Of a stretch of DNA of 64,000 nt, positions 24,452 through 32,741 are shown one piece after another (the stretch's first letter is position 1; each line of letters opens with the position of its first letter). The DNA lies in contig CALUZC010000003.1 in assembly GCA_944325215.1 (NCBI GenBank), positions 57,574 through 121,573 of the forward strand, written 5' to 3'. The notes below the pieces were generated by a model. The model made no database searches. It saw nothing but the letters and a program-made list of their open reading frames with translations, and was not told where the DNA came from. The position numbers and the translations under genes are program-made. Source of the stretch: an uncultured Mucispirillum sp. (GTDB taxonomy: Bacteria; Chrysiogenota; Deferribacteres; Deferribacterales; Mucispirillaceae).

Positions 24452-24467
24452 ATAGTAAACCTTCTGA

Positions 24468-24884
24468 TTATTTTACATCAAAAAATACATACATTGTATC
24501 AGTTTTACCATCGTTATAAGTAATATCTGCTTTAGTATACCATTTAGTTTTACCAGACATACATTTTACTAATATTTGAGTAACAGAAAATTTTGTATCA
24601 GAAAGTTTTTTACCTTCATATTCATATTTACCCATATTCATTTCCATATTAGAAGTAAATTTAATAGATTTAATATTTGGTTTATCAAAGGAATAAGTTA
24701 GTGTAAATTCTTTCATAGGTTTCATAGGACGAGTTGCAGATACTTTTACAGTATTAGATTTTAATGTAAAAGTTTTATCCTGAGAAGTAACATCAAGATT
24801 ATCTTGATATTTTACTGGAAAAGCAGCAAAAGCAATAAATGGCACAAGTAAACATATCAAAACTAACATTATAATTTTTTTCAT
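24468..24884 (-). CDS. Exported Met-rich small protein, function unknown
   Basis: 138 residues with a Sec signal peptide (MKKIIMLVLICLLVPFIAFA, cleavage likely after AFA). The mature part is beta-rich and holds several Met clusters (RPMKPMKEF, NMEMNMGKYEY) and one Cys (LVKCMSGKTKWY). The layout resembles small periplasmic YtkA/FixH-like domains, and Met clusters can bind Cu(I), so a copper-handling role beside the oxidase genes is possible. I cannot confirm a family. GGGAGAATG precedes the start. A run of nine C on this strand lies 76 nt upstream (24960-24968) and could affect expression by length change. Confidence 0.55.
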   Translation of the reverse strand: MKKIIMLVLICLLVPFIAFAAFPVKYQDNLDVTSQDKTFTLKSNTVKVSATRPMKPMKEFTLTYSFDKPNIKSIKFTSNMEMNMGKYEYEGKKLSDTKFSVTQILVKCMSGKTKWYTKADITYNDGKTDTMYVFFDVK

Positions 24885-25612
24885 AAATCATTCTCCCATA
24901 TAATATTTTATAAGCCAGTAGTAACATATAAACATATATAAATCAAGCATAAATTAACTGGGGGGGGGTATTTGATACATAATTATAAATCATATAAAAT
25001 CGCTTAAATAAAGGAATAAAATAAAATAATAAATTAAAAGAAATATTAATAAAACTGGGTGGGGGTTATAATATTATTATATACCATATATAACTAATTT
25101 ATTATATTTACATTTTTAAAAAACTTAAATATGTATGTACTATAATTATTTTAAATAACACTTATAACTTCTTAATATATAACATTTTTCAATTTAAAAT
25201 AATTAGCAAACTTTAGTGATTTAAAACTTATATATAATTTATAATTTATTTAATTATTTCTAATATTTTATTTAAGCACATAAAAAATTTAATCTATAAA
25301 ATTTAATCCAAAAGTTTATCATTTAATTTTATATATAATTTAAGTAATTTAAACATTATCCTAATTAAAATATAAAACGTCCGATAAGATATATTATGTA
25401 AAAATAAATAAGAGATAATAGTATAGAAATGGTAAAATGTTTAAAATTTTGGCTTAAATCAATTTTAGATGTATAAATATATGGAAAAAATAAAAAGTCT
25501 TCTTACAAGTCAAAATACAAACTCATTTTATAAAGATATTAAATTTTACTACAATATAAAATTTATTTGTTGATAAAAGATAAGCTTTAAGATATCATAA
25601 CATAAAATTATT
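24885..25612. other. Gene-free AT-rich gap with G tracts
   Basis: About 730 nt separate the divergent exported-protein gene (-) and the HAD phosphatase gene (+). I find no reading frame, tRNA or clear structured RNA in it. It holds two G-rich spots in an AT-rich background: nine G at 24960-24968 and a degenerate G3-T-G5 at 25057-25065, each preceded by AACTG. Promoters for both flanking genes must lie here, but the A/T runs make any single box call unsafe. Confidence 0.7.
24960..24968. repeat. Mononucleotide G9 tract
   Basis: Nine consecutive G on the plus strand, 76 nt upstream of the minus-strand exported-protein start. A similar but interrupted tract lies about 90 nt further at 25057-25065. 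Runs of this length are prone to slipped-strand change and are phase-variable switches in some host-associated bacteria. Confidence 0.9.
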
Positions 25613-26266
25613 TTGAGGGATATTAATATAAAAAAGGAACTTATAATTTTTGATTTAGACGGCACTTTATGCGATACCTTTGATGATATATATTTATCAT
25701 TAAAATATACATTAGAATTATTTGATATTTCTGTTCCATCTCAAAACGAAGTTAAATCATTTATTGGTGATGGTCTTGCTATGCTCGTTGAAAGAACACT
25801 AAATTATACAAATCAACTTCATTTAAAAGAAGATATAATGCAGTATTTTTTACAGTATTATAAAATTCACTGTTCTGATTCTACTTTACTTTTTTCTGGT
25901 ATGGAAATAGTATTAAATGAATTTAAAAAAAATAATATAAATATGGCTGTAGTTTCAAATAAAGCTGAACATTTAGTCAAAATAATTCTAGAAGAATTAT
26001 CATTATCTTATTATTTTAAATATATGTTTGGTGGCGATTCATTTGAATATAAAAAACCAAATCCAATGCCTTTAAATTTTATTATTAATAATTTATCTGC
26101 TGATAAAGATAATACGTTAATGGTTGGTGATAGTGATAATGATATTTTGGCTGGTCAAAATGCTGGTATTAAAACATGTTTTTGTTCTTTTGGTTATTCT
26201 GAACTAAAAAAATCACAGGCTGATTATACTGTAGATTCTCCTATTGAATTATTAGATATAATATAA
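25613..26266 (+). CDS. HAD-family phosphatase, phosphoglycolate phosphatase-like
   Basis: Haloacid-dehalogenase hydrolase of about 212 residues. Motif I is FDLDGTLCDTFDDI (nucleophile Asp and acid/base Asp), motif II is the Ser in MAVVSNKAEH, the motif III Lys is in EYKKPNPMP, and motif IV is MVGDSDNDILAGQNAG. The helical cap lies between motifs I and II, as in Gph/PhnX-type enzymes, so small phosphate esters such as 2-phosphoglycolate are likely. The start is odd: the only canonical candidate is TTG 25613, with no ribosome site. The site GAGGGA (25615-25620) points to ATA at 25628, which gives the expected I/M-K-K-E-L-I-I-F. It is followed 11 nt later by an amidohydrolase gene. Confidence 0.82.
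   Translation: MRDINIKKELIIFDLDGTLCDTFDDIYLSLKYTLELFDISVPSQNEVKSFIGDGLAMLVERTLNYTNQLHLKEDIMQYFLQYYKIHCSDSTLLFSGMEIVLNEFKKNNINMAVVSNKAEHLVKIILEELSLSYYFKYMFGGDSFEYKKPNPMPLNFIINNLSADKDNTLMVGDSDNDILAGQNAGIKTCFCSFGYSELKKSQADYTVDSPIELLDII
25615..25630 (+). promoter_or_regulatory. Ribosome site pointing to an ATA codon
   Basis: GAGGGATATTAAT is followed directly by ATA (25628-25630) in the HAD frame. The next gene downstream has almost the same leader, AGGATATTAAT followed by ATG (26278). The match suggests that ATA takes the place of the start codon here. Confidence 0.5.
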
Positions 26267-26277
26267 AGGATATTAAT

Positions 26278-27534
26278 ATGACTAAAAATGCTTATTATGC
26301 TGATTATATTTACTATGATAATATGATTCATAAAAATTCATATTTACTTGTAATTGATAATATTATTAAAGGTATAAGCAGCAATATTGAAGAATTATCA
26401 GACTATTCTATTCATCAGTTTAGCAACTCTGCTATATTTCCAGGATTAATTAATACTCATAATCATTTAGGTATGGGAATAATGCGTGGATTTGCTGATG
26501 ATTTACCCTTAATGACCTGGTTAAATGATTATATATGGCCAACAGAAAGAAAGCTTCTTTCTCCAGAATTTGTTTATTACTCTACCCTTTTATCTTTAGC
26601 AGAATCCATTATGTCTGGTGTAACTTGTGTAAATGATATGTATTTCTTTGCCCATAATGCAAAAGATGCTATTGAAAAAGCAGGAATAAGAGGTTATGTT
26701 GGTTTTGGAGTTCTTGATAATTTTGATAAAGCGTTAAAATCAGCTGATAAATTTGAAGAATCAGATTTAGTTTCTCTTTCAATTTGCCCTCATGCTTTAT
26801 ACACAGTTCCTTTTGATATTATGAAAAAGTGTGTTAATTATGCTTCTAAAAGAAATATTTTACTACATACTCATTTAGCAGAAACTAAAGATGAAGAAAA
26901 TATTATTAAATCAAAATATAATAAAAGACCTGTTGAATTAATGAATGAAACTGGTGCTTTTGACTGCCCTTCTGTTTTTGCTCACTGTGTCCATATAAAT
27001 AATACTGATATGAAAATAATGAAAAAGAAAAATGTTAATGTATCCCACTGTATCGAAAGTAATTTAAAACTTGCTAGTGGTTTTTCACCTGTAAAGAAAA
27101 TGTTAGATGCTAATATTAATATATCAATTGGAACAGACGGAGTTTGCAGTAATAATGATTTATCCATGATTGGTGAAATGAGAACAGTATCACTTTTTCA
27201 TAAAGCATTTAATAATGATGCAACAGCATTAAATGCAGAAACGGTGCTAAAAATGGCTACAAAAAATGCTGCAAAAGCTTTAAATCGTAATGATATAGGC
27301 GAATTATCTGAAGGTAAAAAAGCTGATTTTTTTGTTATATCATTTAATAGTATTCATTTAACTCCAGTTTATAATCCAATATCTCACCTTATATATACAG
27401 CAAAAGATAGTGATATAACAGATGTTTATGTTAACGGCTCACCTATAATGCAAAATAAAAAGCTAGTCCACATAGATGTGGAAGAAATAAAATATTATGC
27501 CAGAGAAAAGGCAAAATTTTTAATACAAGGGTAA
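26278..27534 (+). CDS. mtaD: MtaD-type amidohydrolase (5'-methylthioadenosine/S-adenosylhomocysteine or aminofutalosine deaminase)
   Basis: Metal-dependent purine-nucleoside deaminase of 418 residues. The metal motif HxH is His61/His63 in FPGLINTHNHLG, followed by GVTCVNDMYFF, the His in LLHTHLAETKDE, the His in VFAHCVHI and the metal Asp in SIGTDGVCSNNDLSM. This is the MtaD/SsnA-like subgroup that deaminates 5'-methylthioadenosine, S-adenosylhomocysteine or, in some menaquinone makers, 6-amino-6-deoxyfutalosine. The window also encodes MqnD, so the futalosine role is possible. It lies in a likely operon between the HAD gene and purB (gaps of 11 and 5 nt). The substrate cannot be settled from sequence alone. 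Confidence 0.82.
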   Translation: MTKNAYYADYIYYDNMIHKNSYLLVIDNIIKGISSNIEELSDYSIHQFSNSAIFPGLINTHNHLGMGIMRGFADDLPLMTWLNDYIWPTERKLLSPEFVYYSTLLSLAESIMSGVTCVNDMYFFAHNAKDAIEKAGIRGYVGFGVLDNFDKALKSADKFEESDLVSLSICPHALYTVPFDIMKKCVNYASKRNILLHTHLAETKDEENIIKSKYNKRPVELMNETGAFDCPSVFAHCVHINNTDMKIMKKKNVNVSHCIESNLKLASGFSPVKKMLDANINISIGTDGVCSNNDLSMIGEMRTVSLFHKAFNNDATALNAETVLKMATKNAAKALNRNDIGELSEGKKADFFVISFNSIHLTPVYNPISHLIYTAKDSDITDVYVNGSPIMQNKKLVHIDVEEIKYYAREKAKFLIQG

Positions 27535-27539
27535 AAATT

Positions 27540-28976
27540 ATGAATGAATTTGACAGATTTAAAACTCCTTTTGAAGAAAGATACTCTTCTAAAGAAATGC
27601 TTTACTTATTTTCTCCCAATAAAAAATTCTCTACATGGAGAAAATTATGGATTGCTCTTGCAGAATCAGAAAAAGAGTTAGGTCTAAATATTACTCAAGA
27701 GCAGATTAATGAAATGAAAAATCATATTGGTGATATTGATTTTGTATATGCTAAAGAAATGGAGAAAAAGTTTAGACACGATGTTATGGCTCATGTTCAT
27801 ACTTTTGGTAAAGTATGCCCTTCTGCTATGCCAATAATTCACCTTGGAGCAACAAGCGCCTTTGTTGGTGATAATACAGATATTATTATTATGAAGGAAG
27901 CATTAGAGCTTGTTCGCAATAAACTTGTAGCTGTATTAAATAATTTAAAAACTTTTGCTTTAAAATATAAAGATTTGCCAACATTAGGTTTTACGCATTT
28001 CCAACCAGCACAATTAACTACTGTAGGTAAACGTGCTACCCTTTGGATGCAGGATTTTATGATGGATTTAGAAAATCTTGTATTTGAACATGAGAATATC
28101 CGTTTTAGAGGTGTAAAAGGTACAACTGGAACACAAGCCTCATTTTTACATTTATTTGATAATAATCATGAAAAAGTTAAACAGCTTGATAAACTTGTAT
28201 CTTCTAAAATGGGTTTTGATAAAGTTTTTGGTGTAAGTGGTCAAACATATACTAGAAAACAAGATTCTAGAATACTTGCTGTTTTAGCTGGGTTAGCAGA
28301 ATCTGCTCATAAATTTGCAACAGATATTAGGCTTTTAGCAAACTTGAAAGAAATTGAAGAACCATTTGAAAAAAATCAGATTGGTTCAAGTGCAATGGCA
28401 TACAAAAGAAATCCTATGAGAAGTGAAAGAGTATGTGCCCTATCCCGTTTTATAATTGCAGCAACTTCAAATACATACTATACTCATTCGGTTCAATGGT
28501 TTGAAAGAACATTAGATGATTCTGCAAACAGGCGTTTATCTATATCTGAAACATTTTTAGCAACTGATGCTGTTTTAGAGTTACTTTTAAATATTACAAG
28601 TGGTTTAGTTGTGTATGAAAAAGTAATTGCAAAACGTATTTCAGAAGAACTTCCATTTATGGCTACTGAAAATATTATTATGGAATCTGTTCAACGTGGT
28701 GCAGACAGGCAGGAAATGCATGAACAAATACGAGTTCATTCTATGGAGGCTGGAAAACGCGTTAAACAATATGGTTTAGATAATGATCTTTTAAAACGTG
28801 TTATAGCAGATGATAAAATACCTTTAGATGAAAAAGATATTGAACGCATTTTAAATCCTAAAGAATTTATAGGTAGAGCCCCAGAACAAACAGTTGAATT
28901 TATTACTGCAGAAATAGACCCATTAATTGAAAAATATAAGGGTGATAAATCATTTGAAGGCATTGTAAATGTTTAA
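27540..28976 (+). CDS. purB: Adenylosuccinate lyase
   Basis: Acts twice in purine synthesis: splits SAICAR to AICAR and adenylosuccinate to AMP, releasing fumarate. The 478 residues match the longer type of this family. The fumarase-superfamily signature is visible as GSSAMAYKRNPMRSE (about residues 280-294), with HLGATSAFVGDNTD and GFTHFQPAQLTTVGKR supplying the catalytic His and substrate-binding Thr/Ser residues. A purine link to the preceding deaminase gene is plausible (adenosine-type salvage). Its transcript ends at the hairpin at 29064-29102. Confidence 0.95.
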   Translation: MNEFDRFKTPFEERYSSKEMLYLFSPNKKFSTWRKLWIALAESEKELGLNITQEQINEMKNHIGDIDFVYAKEMEKKFRHDVMAHVHTFGKVCPSAMPIIHLGATSAFVGDNTDIIIMKEALELVRNKLVAVLNNLKTFALKYKDLPTLGFTHFQPAQLTTVGKRATLWMQDFMMDLENLVFEHENIRFRGVKGTTGTQASFLHLFDNNHEKVKQLDKLVSSKMGFDKVFGVSGQTYTRKQDSRILAVLAGLAESAHKFATDIRLLANLKEIEEPFEKNQIGSSAMAYKRNPMRSERVCALSRFIIAATSNTYYTHSVQWFERTLDDSANRRLSISETFLATDAVLELLLNITSGLVVYEKVIAKRISEELPFMATENIIMESVQRGADRQEMHEQIRVHSMEAGKRVKQYGLDNDLLKRVIADDKIPLDEKDIERILNPKEFIGRAPEQTVEFITAEIDPLIEKYKGDKSFEGIVNV

Positions 28977-29063
28977 TTTAAATTAAATAGTATAATAACT
29001 TTTATCTTTATTATAAATATGTTATATAAAAAAGTTAAATTTATTTTAATTATTTTATATAAC

Positions 29064-29102
29064 AAAAAAAGGTTTGTTACAAATAAGTAACAAACCTTTT
29101 TT
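29064..29102. terminator. Bidirectional intrinsic terminator
   Basis: Stem of about 16 bp (AAAAAAGGTTTGTTAC / GTAACAAACCTTTTTT) with a 6-nt loop AAATAA. It ends in a T run on the plus strand and, because of the flanking A run, also on the minus strand. It sits between convergent purB (+) and the CsgG-like lipoprotein gene (-) and serves both. Confidence 0.88.
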
Positions 29103-29117
29103 GTTATAGTTATTTTA

Positions 29118-30119
29118 CTACATTTGTTTTTTTAAAGTTTTTTGATTTTCAATATTTTCTTTTGCTCTGTCAATTGCTTTAGAAATAGTCTTAATTGGTT
29201 TTAACGAGTTATCTTCAGCTTTTAAGTAATAATTTAAAGCCTTTTCATATTTACTTGATAATTCATTACAAACTCCCATGTTATAATTTAGACTGACAGA
29301 TGCTGGGGTTTCCTTTAGACCAGAATTCCATATTTCACATGCTTTTTCCATACGGTTTACTTTTGCAAATTCTACCCCACTTTTTAACAGTTCTAGTGAT
29401 TTTTTATTAGTTCCATCTTTTTTTGTCATTAGTTCTATTTTTATATTTTCAACATATGGAGCAATATCAATTCTATATTTATATAATATCTCATTGAGAG
29501 CATCTACATATAATTCATTTTCTGTTCTACCAGAAAATAATGAGTCAGAACATGAATAAGAACTTTCTCTTTCTTGAAAATCTTTGGAATAAACTACTCT
29601 ACCAGTAGATACTGATGATAATTTTGGACTTACAGTAACTATAATATTTCTCTTTTCACATGGAACTGTATATTCCCTATATACTGTGCATCTTCCATCA
29701 ACATATCTAGCACATTCACTTCTTGTTTCATAAGTTCTTGTAATATCAAAAGTTGACTGGGCATTTCCATACCAAATTGCTTCTGCCCCTACTAACTGAC
29801 CAAAATCCACTATTTTATCTTGATTAGCAATAGTCATTTGAAATTGTTGTTCCTGTAATATTTTATCAATATTTTTTCTATCTACTACTTCATATTGTTT
29901 TTTTCCATTAACCTCTGCTTTAATAACAGTAGACTCTAATTTTGATGATGCATCAATTCCTTGATTACCTGTAAAATCTACAAATGCAACAGTTTTATAT
30001 TTTGTTACTTCTGAATTAGCAGCAGGAATTATTCTAGATGCATTAATAGTTGTTGCACAACCTGAAGTAATAATAAGAAGAAAACAAATTAAAATAATAT
30101 TCTGCAGTAAGTTCCGCAT
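29118..30119 (-). CDS. CsgG-like lipoprotein with TPR-type C-terminus
   Basis: 333 residues. A lipoprotein signal peptide ends in the lipobox ITSGC (Cys at about residue 21). The N-terminal domain (KYKTVAFVDFTGNQGIDASSKLE, VVDRKNIDKILQEQQFQ, GAEAIWYG) has the pattern of CsgG/HfaB-like domains that form or assist outer-membrane export assemblies. From about residue 240 comes a tetratricopeptide-like pair of repeats (SGVEFAKVNRMEKACEIWNSGL, NMGVCNELSSKYEKALNYYLKAE). A Cys-rich insert (SECARYVDGRCTV, PCEKR) is unusual. Its start overlaps the preceding methyltransferase gene by 31 nt. No curli subunit genes are seen, so the exported partner is unknown. Confidence 0.65.
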   Translation of the reverse strand: MRNLLQNIILICFLLIITSGCATTINASRIIPAANSEVTKYKTVAFVDFTGNQGIDASSKLESTVIKAEVNGKKQYEVVDRKNIDKILQEQQFQMTIANQDKIVDFGQLVGAEAIWYGNAQSTFDITRTYETRSECARYVDGRCTVYREYTVPCEKRNIIVTVSPKLSSVSTGRVVYSKDFQERESSYSCSDSLFSGRTENELYVDALNEILYKYRIDIAPYVENIKIELMTKKDGTNKKSLELLKSGVEFAKVNRMEKACEIWNSGLKETPASVSLNYNMGVCNELSSKYEKALNYYLKAEDNSLKPIKTISKAIDRAKENIENQKTLKKQM

Positions 30120-30967
30120 GGCATAACTCTCCTTCTTTTTCTAAATGGTAACCCTATTTCACCACAAGATAATTTACCATCTTTTTGCAGCATATTTCCA
30201 AAACAATCCATTGTAATATTATATACAGCAAGTGGTGAAAGTCCTGATGTATATGAATTTATTAATAAGAACTTAGGGTTTTCTGATAGTATATTTTTAC
30301 AAGATACTAATAATTCCCATAAATCTTTTTCCAATTTCCAAACTTCACCTGCAGCTCCTCTGCCAAATGAAGGTGGATCCATAATTATACCATCGTATTT
30401 TTTACCTCTACGATGTTCTCGCTGTATAAATTTCATGCAGTCATCTACAATAAGGCGAACTTTATTTTTATCAACATTTGATAATTTTAGATTTTCACTA
30501 CACCAGTTAACCGTTCCTTTTGATGCATCTACATGGCATACATTGGCACCAGCTAATGCTGCAGCAACAGTGGCAGCACCTGTATAACCAAAAAGATTTA
30601 TTACATTATTAACTTGTTTTTCTCTTACAGTATTATCAATCCATTCCCAGTTTGCAGCCTGTTCTGGAAATAAACCAGTATGCTTAAAGCCAGTAGGTTT
30701 TACTTTTAATATCATATTATTATAAGTAATATTCCATGACTCTGGAATATTATTTTTTTTAAATTCCCAGCTTCCACCACCTTTAGAGCTTCTTGAATAA
30801 ACAGCATCAGCTCTGCTCCAAAGTTTATCATCACTTTTTGCCCATACAGCTTGCGGATCAGGTCGAACTAAAATATATTTATCCCATTTTTCCAGCCTCA
30901 TTCCATTACCTGAATCAATTAACTGGAAGTCTTTCCATTTATCAGAAATAATAAGTTGTGATTCCAA
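30089..30967 (-). CDS. Class I SAM-dependent rRNA methyltransferase, RlmI/RlmK-like
   Basis: 292 residues. The catalytic Rossmann domain shows VINLFGYTGAATVAAALAGA (motif I), VCHVDASKGTVNWCSENLKL (motif II) and the IMDPPSFGRG catalytic motif IV, typical of the RlmI/RlmKL C-domain methylating C5 of cytosine or N7 of guanine in 23S rRNA. The N-terminal part (GNGMRLEKWDKYILVRPDPQAVW) is the short beta-rich domain found in this subgroup; a PUA domain is not evident. It lies 1 nt from pyrD. The exact target base is not deducible. Confidence 0.8.
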   Translation of the reverse strand: MESQLIISDKWKDFQLIDSGNGMRLEKWDKYILVRPDPQAVWAKSDDKLWSRADAVYSRSSKGGGSWEFKKNNIPESWNITYNNMILKVKPTGFKHTGLFPEQAANWEWIDNTVREKQVNNVINLFGYTGAATVAAALAGANVCHVDASKGTVNWCSENLKLSNVDKNKVRLIVDDCMKFIQREHRRGKKYDGIIMDPPSFGRGAAGEVWKLEKDLWELLVSCKNILSENPKFLLINSYTSGLSPLAVYNITMDCFGNMLQKDGKLSCGEIGLPFRKRRRVMPCGTYCRILF

Positions 30968-30968
30968 A

Positions 30969-31883
30969 CTATTTAACCGCCTTCCCTATAATTTCAGAAA
31001 AATGATTTATATTTTTTCTTTCTAAATATTCATTTAAACCATCTGATGTTTCATTACATATATTAGCGTTAATAAAATTTGCTGTTCCTATTTGAACGGC
31101 ACTAGCACCAGATAATATGAATTCTGCTGCATCTTTCCATGAACCTATTCCACCAACTCCAATTACTGGAATTTTAACTGTTTCATACACTTCTTTTACC
31201 ATTCTTAATGCAATAGGTTTAATAGCTGGTCCACTTAGGCCACCTGTAATATTTGCAAGAACTGGTTTCATTCTTTCCACATCTACAGCCATTCCAATAA
31301 GCGTATTTATAGCAGATACTGCATCAGCCCCATTATCCTCACAAGCTTTTGCAAAAGGTTTAATATCCTGAACATTTGGAGAAAGTTTTACAATTAATGG
31401 TTTATTTTTAATTACTTTTCTGCATGCTGATACAACTTGGCTTAAAGCTTCAGGGCTTGATGAGAAAGAAATACCACCCTCTTTAATATTTGGGCATGAT
31501 ATATTCATTTCAAGCATATCTACTCTTTCTACATAATCTAAAATTTTAGCAACTTCTATGTATTCATCAATAGTCTTTCCCCAAAAATTAACAATAATGC
31601 GAGTATCTATACTTTTTAAAGCAGGAAGTTTTTCCTTTATAAATTTTTCTACACCAACATTTTGCAGACCTATTGCATTTAACATTCCAGAATATGTTTC
31701 AGTTATACGTGGCATAGGATTACCTTCTGTTTCATGTAACGAAATACCCTTAACAGAAATACCACCTATTTTATTTAAATCTGTAAATCTTTTAAATTCA
31801 AGCCCATATCCAAATGTGCCACTGGCTGCAATAATTGGGTTTTTAAATTCTATTCCACATAAACTAGTTTTTAATCTATCCAT
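30969..31883 (-). CDS. pyrD: Dihydroorotate dehydrogenase, class 1B catalytic subunit
   Basis: Oxidises dihydroorotate to orotate in pyrimidine synthesis. 304 residues in a flavin-binding barrel: NPIIAASGTFGYGLEF at the N-terminus, MLEMNISCPNIKEGG with the catalytic Cys typical of class 1 enzymes, KLSPNVQDI, and IPVIGVGGIGSWKDAAEFILSGASAVQIGT at the FMN phosphate site. With the adjacent PyrK it makes the NAD-linked 1B form. The stop of pyrK is 4 nt before the ATG. The other pyr genes (pyrR, pyrB, pyrC) are at 43509-46259 on the other strand. Confidence 0.95.
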   Translation of the reverse strand: MDRLKTSLCGIEFKNPIIAASGTFGYGLEFKRFTDLNKIGGISVKGISLHETEGNPMPRITETYSGMLNAIGLQNVGVEKFIKEKLPALKSIDTRIIVNFWGKTIDEYIEVAKILDYVERVDMLEMNISCPNIKEGGISFSSSPEALSQVVSACRKVIKNKPLIVKLSPNVQDIKPFAKACEDNGADAVSAINTLIGMAVDVERMKPVLANITGGLSGPAIKPIALRMVKEVYETVKIPVIGVGGIGSWKDAAEFILSGASAVQIGTANFINANICNETSDGLNEYLERKNINHFSEIIGKAVK

Positions 31884-31887
31884 ATTA

Positions 31888-32676
31888 TCACCTTATTAAA
31901 CTATCCCAATCAACTTTAGTTCCATCAAAAATAGGACCTTCAACACAACATCTTTTTTTAACTTTTTCATTATTCTCATTAATTGTAATAATACAGCCAA
32001 GACAAGCACCCACTCCACAACCCATTTGCTCATCAAGTGAAACATCTATAGGAATATTATTTTGACTGCATAAATCAGTGACAGCCTGCAACATTCTATT
32101 TGGACCACATGCATATATTTTTTTGTAGTTTTGAATATTTTCTTTTAAAGGAACCAAAACATTACCATGAATACCTAATGAACCATCATCTGTTGTAATG
32201 AATAACTCATCACATATTGTTTGTAAAAAATCATACATTAAAATATCACTTTTACTTCTGCCACCATAGTATAATGTTACTTTTATACCCATTTCTCTTA
32301 ATTTTCTAGCAGAATTAATCATTGGTGCAAGCCCTATTCCACCAGCTATTAAAGCAACTGAAGTATCCTTTTCAAATCTAAAGAAATTACCAATAGGACC
32401 AGTGACTAAAAAATTATTTCCCGGAAGTGCTTCAGATAATATTTTTGTTCCTCTACCTGTAATCATATAAAGACATGTAAATGTTTCTTCTGAGGTTATA
32501 TCACAAATAGCAAAAGGTCTTTTTAACAGCGTATCAGTAATATAAACACTATCACTATGCGGTGATATCATAAAAAAACGTCCTGCATTTTTTTCTTTTG
32601 CTATTTCAGGACATTTAAGTTCTAAATAACCAAATTTATCACTTATCCTGGTATTTTTAACAACTGTTGCTTTCAT
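31888..32676 (-). CDS. pyrK: Dihydroorotate dehydrogenase electron transfer subunit
   Basis: Passes electrons from PyrD to NAD+ through FAD and a [2Fe-2S] cluster. The N-terminal FAD domain (RFFMISPHSD, LLKRPFAICD) and NAD domain (VALIAGGIGLAPMI) are of the ferredoxin-NADP reductase type. The four cluster Cys lie in EQMGCGVGACLGCII and the KKRCCVEGPIF segment near the C-terminus. Start: ATG 32676 is preferred because AAGGA lies 6 nt upstream; ATG 32682 is too close to it. It is coupled to pyrD. The upstream gap to recG is about 60 nt. Confidence 0.93.
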   Translation of the reverse strand: MKATVVKNTRISDKFGYLELKCPEIAKEKNAGRFFMISPHSDSVYITDTLLKRPFAICDITSEETFTCLYMITGRGTKILSEALPGNNFLVTGPIGNFFRFEKDTSVALIAGGIGLAPMINSARKLREMGIKVTLYYGGRSKSDILMYDFLQTICDELFITTDDGSLGIHGNVLVPLKENIQNYKKIYACGPNRMLQAVTDLCSQNNIPIDVSLDEQMGCGVGACLGCIITINENNEKVKKRCCVEGPIFDGTKVDWDSLIR

Positions 32677-32741
32677 AGTCATTCCTTTTCATGTTTTCAT
32701 AATAGTAGCATAAATTTAACTGTTTTTCTAGTAAAATTATT

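Noticed and set aside
24960..25065. G-quadruplex made of the two G tracts
   Set aside because: The tracts are about 90 nt apart and do not give four closely spaced G runs of a usual quadruplex; slippage is the simpler reading.
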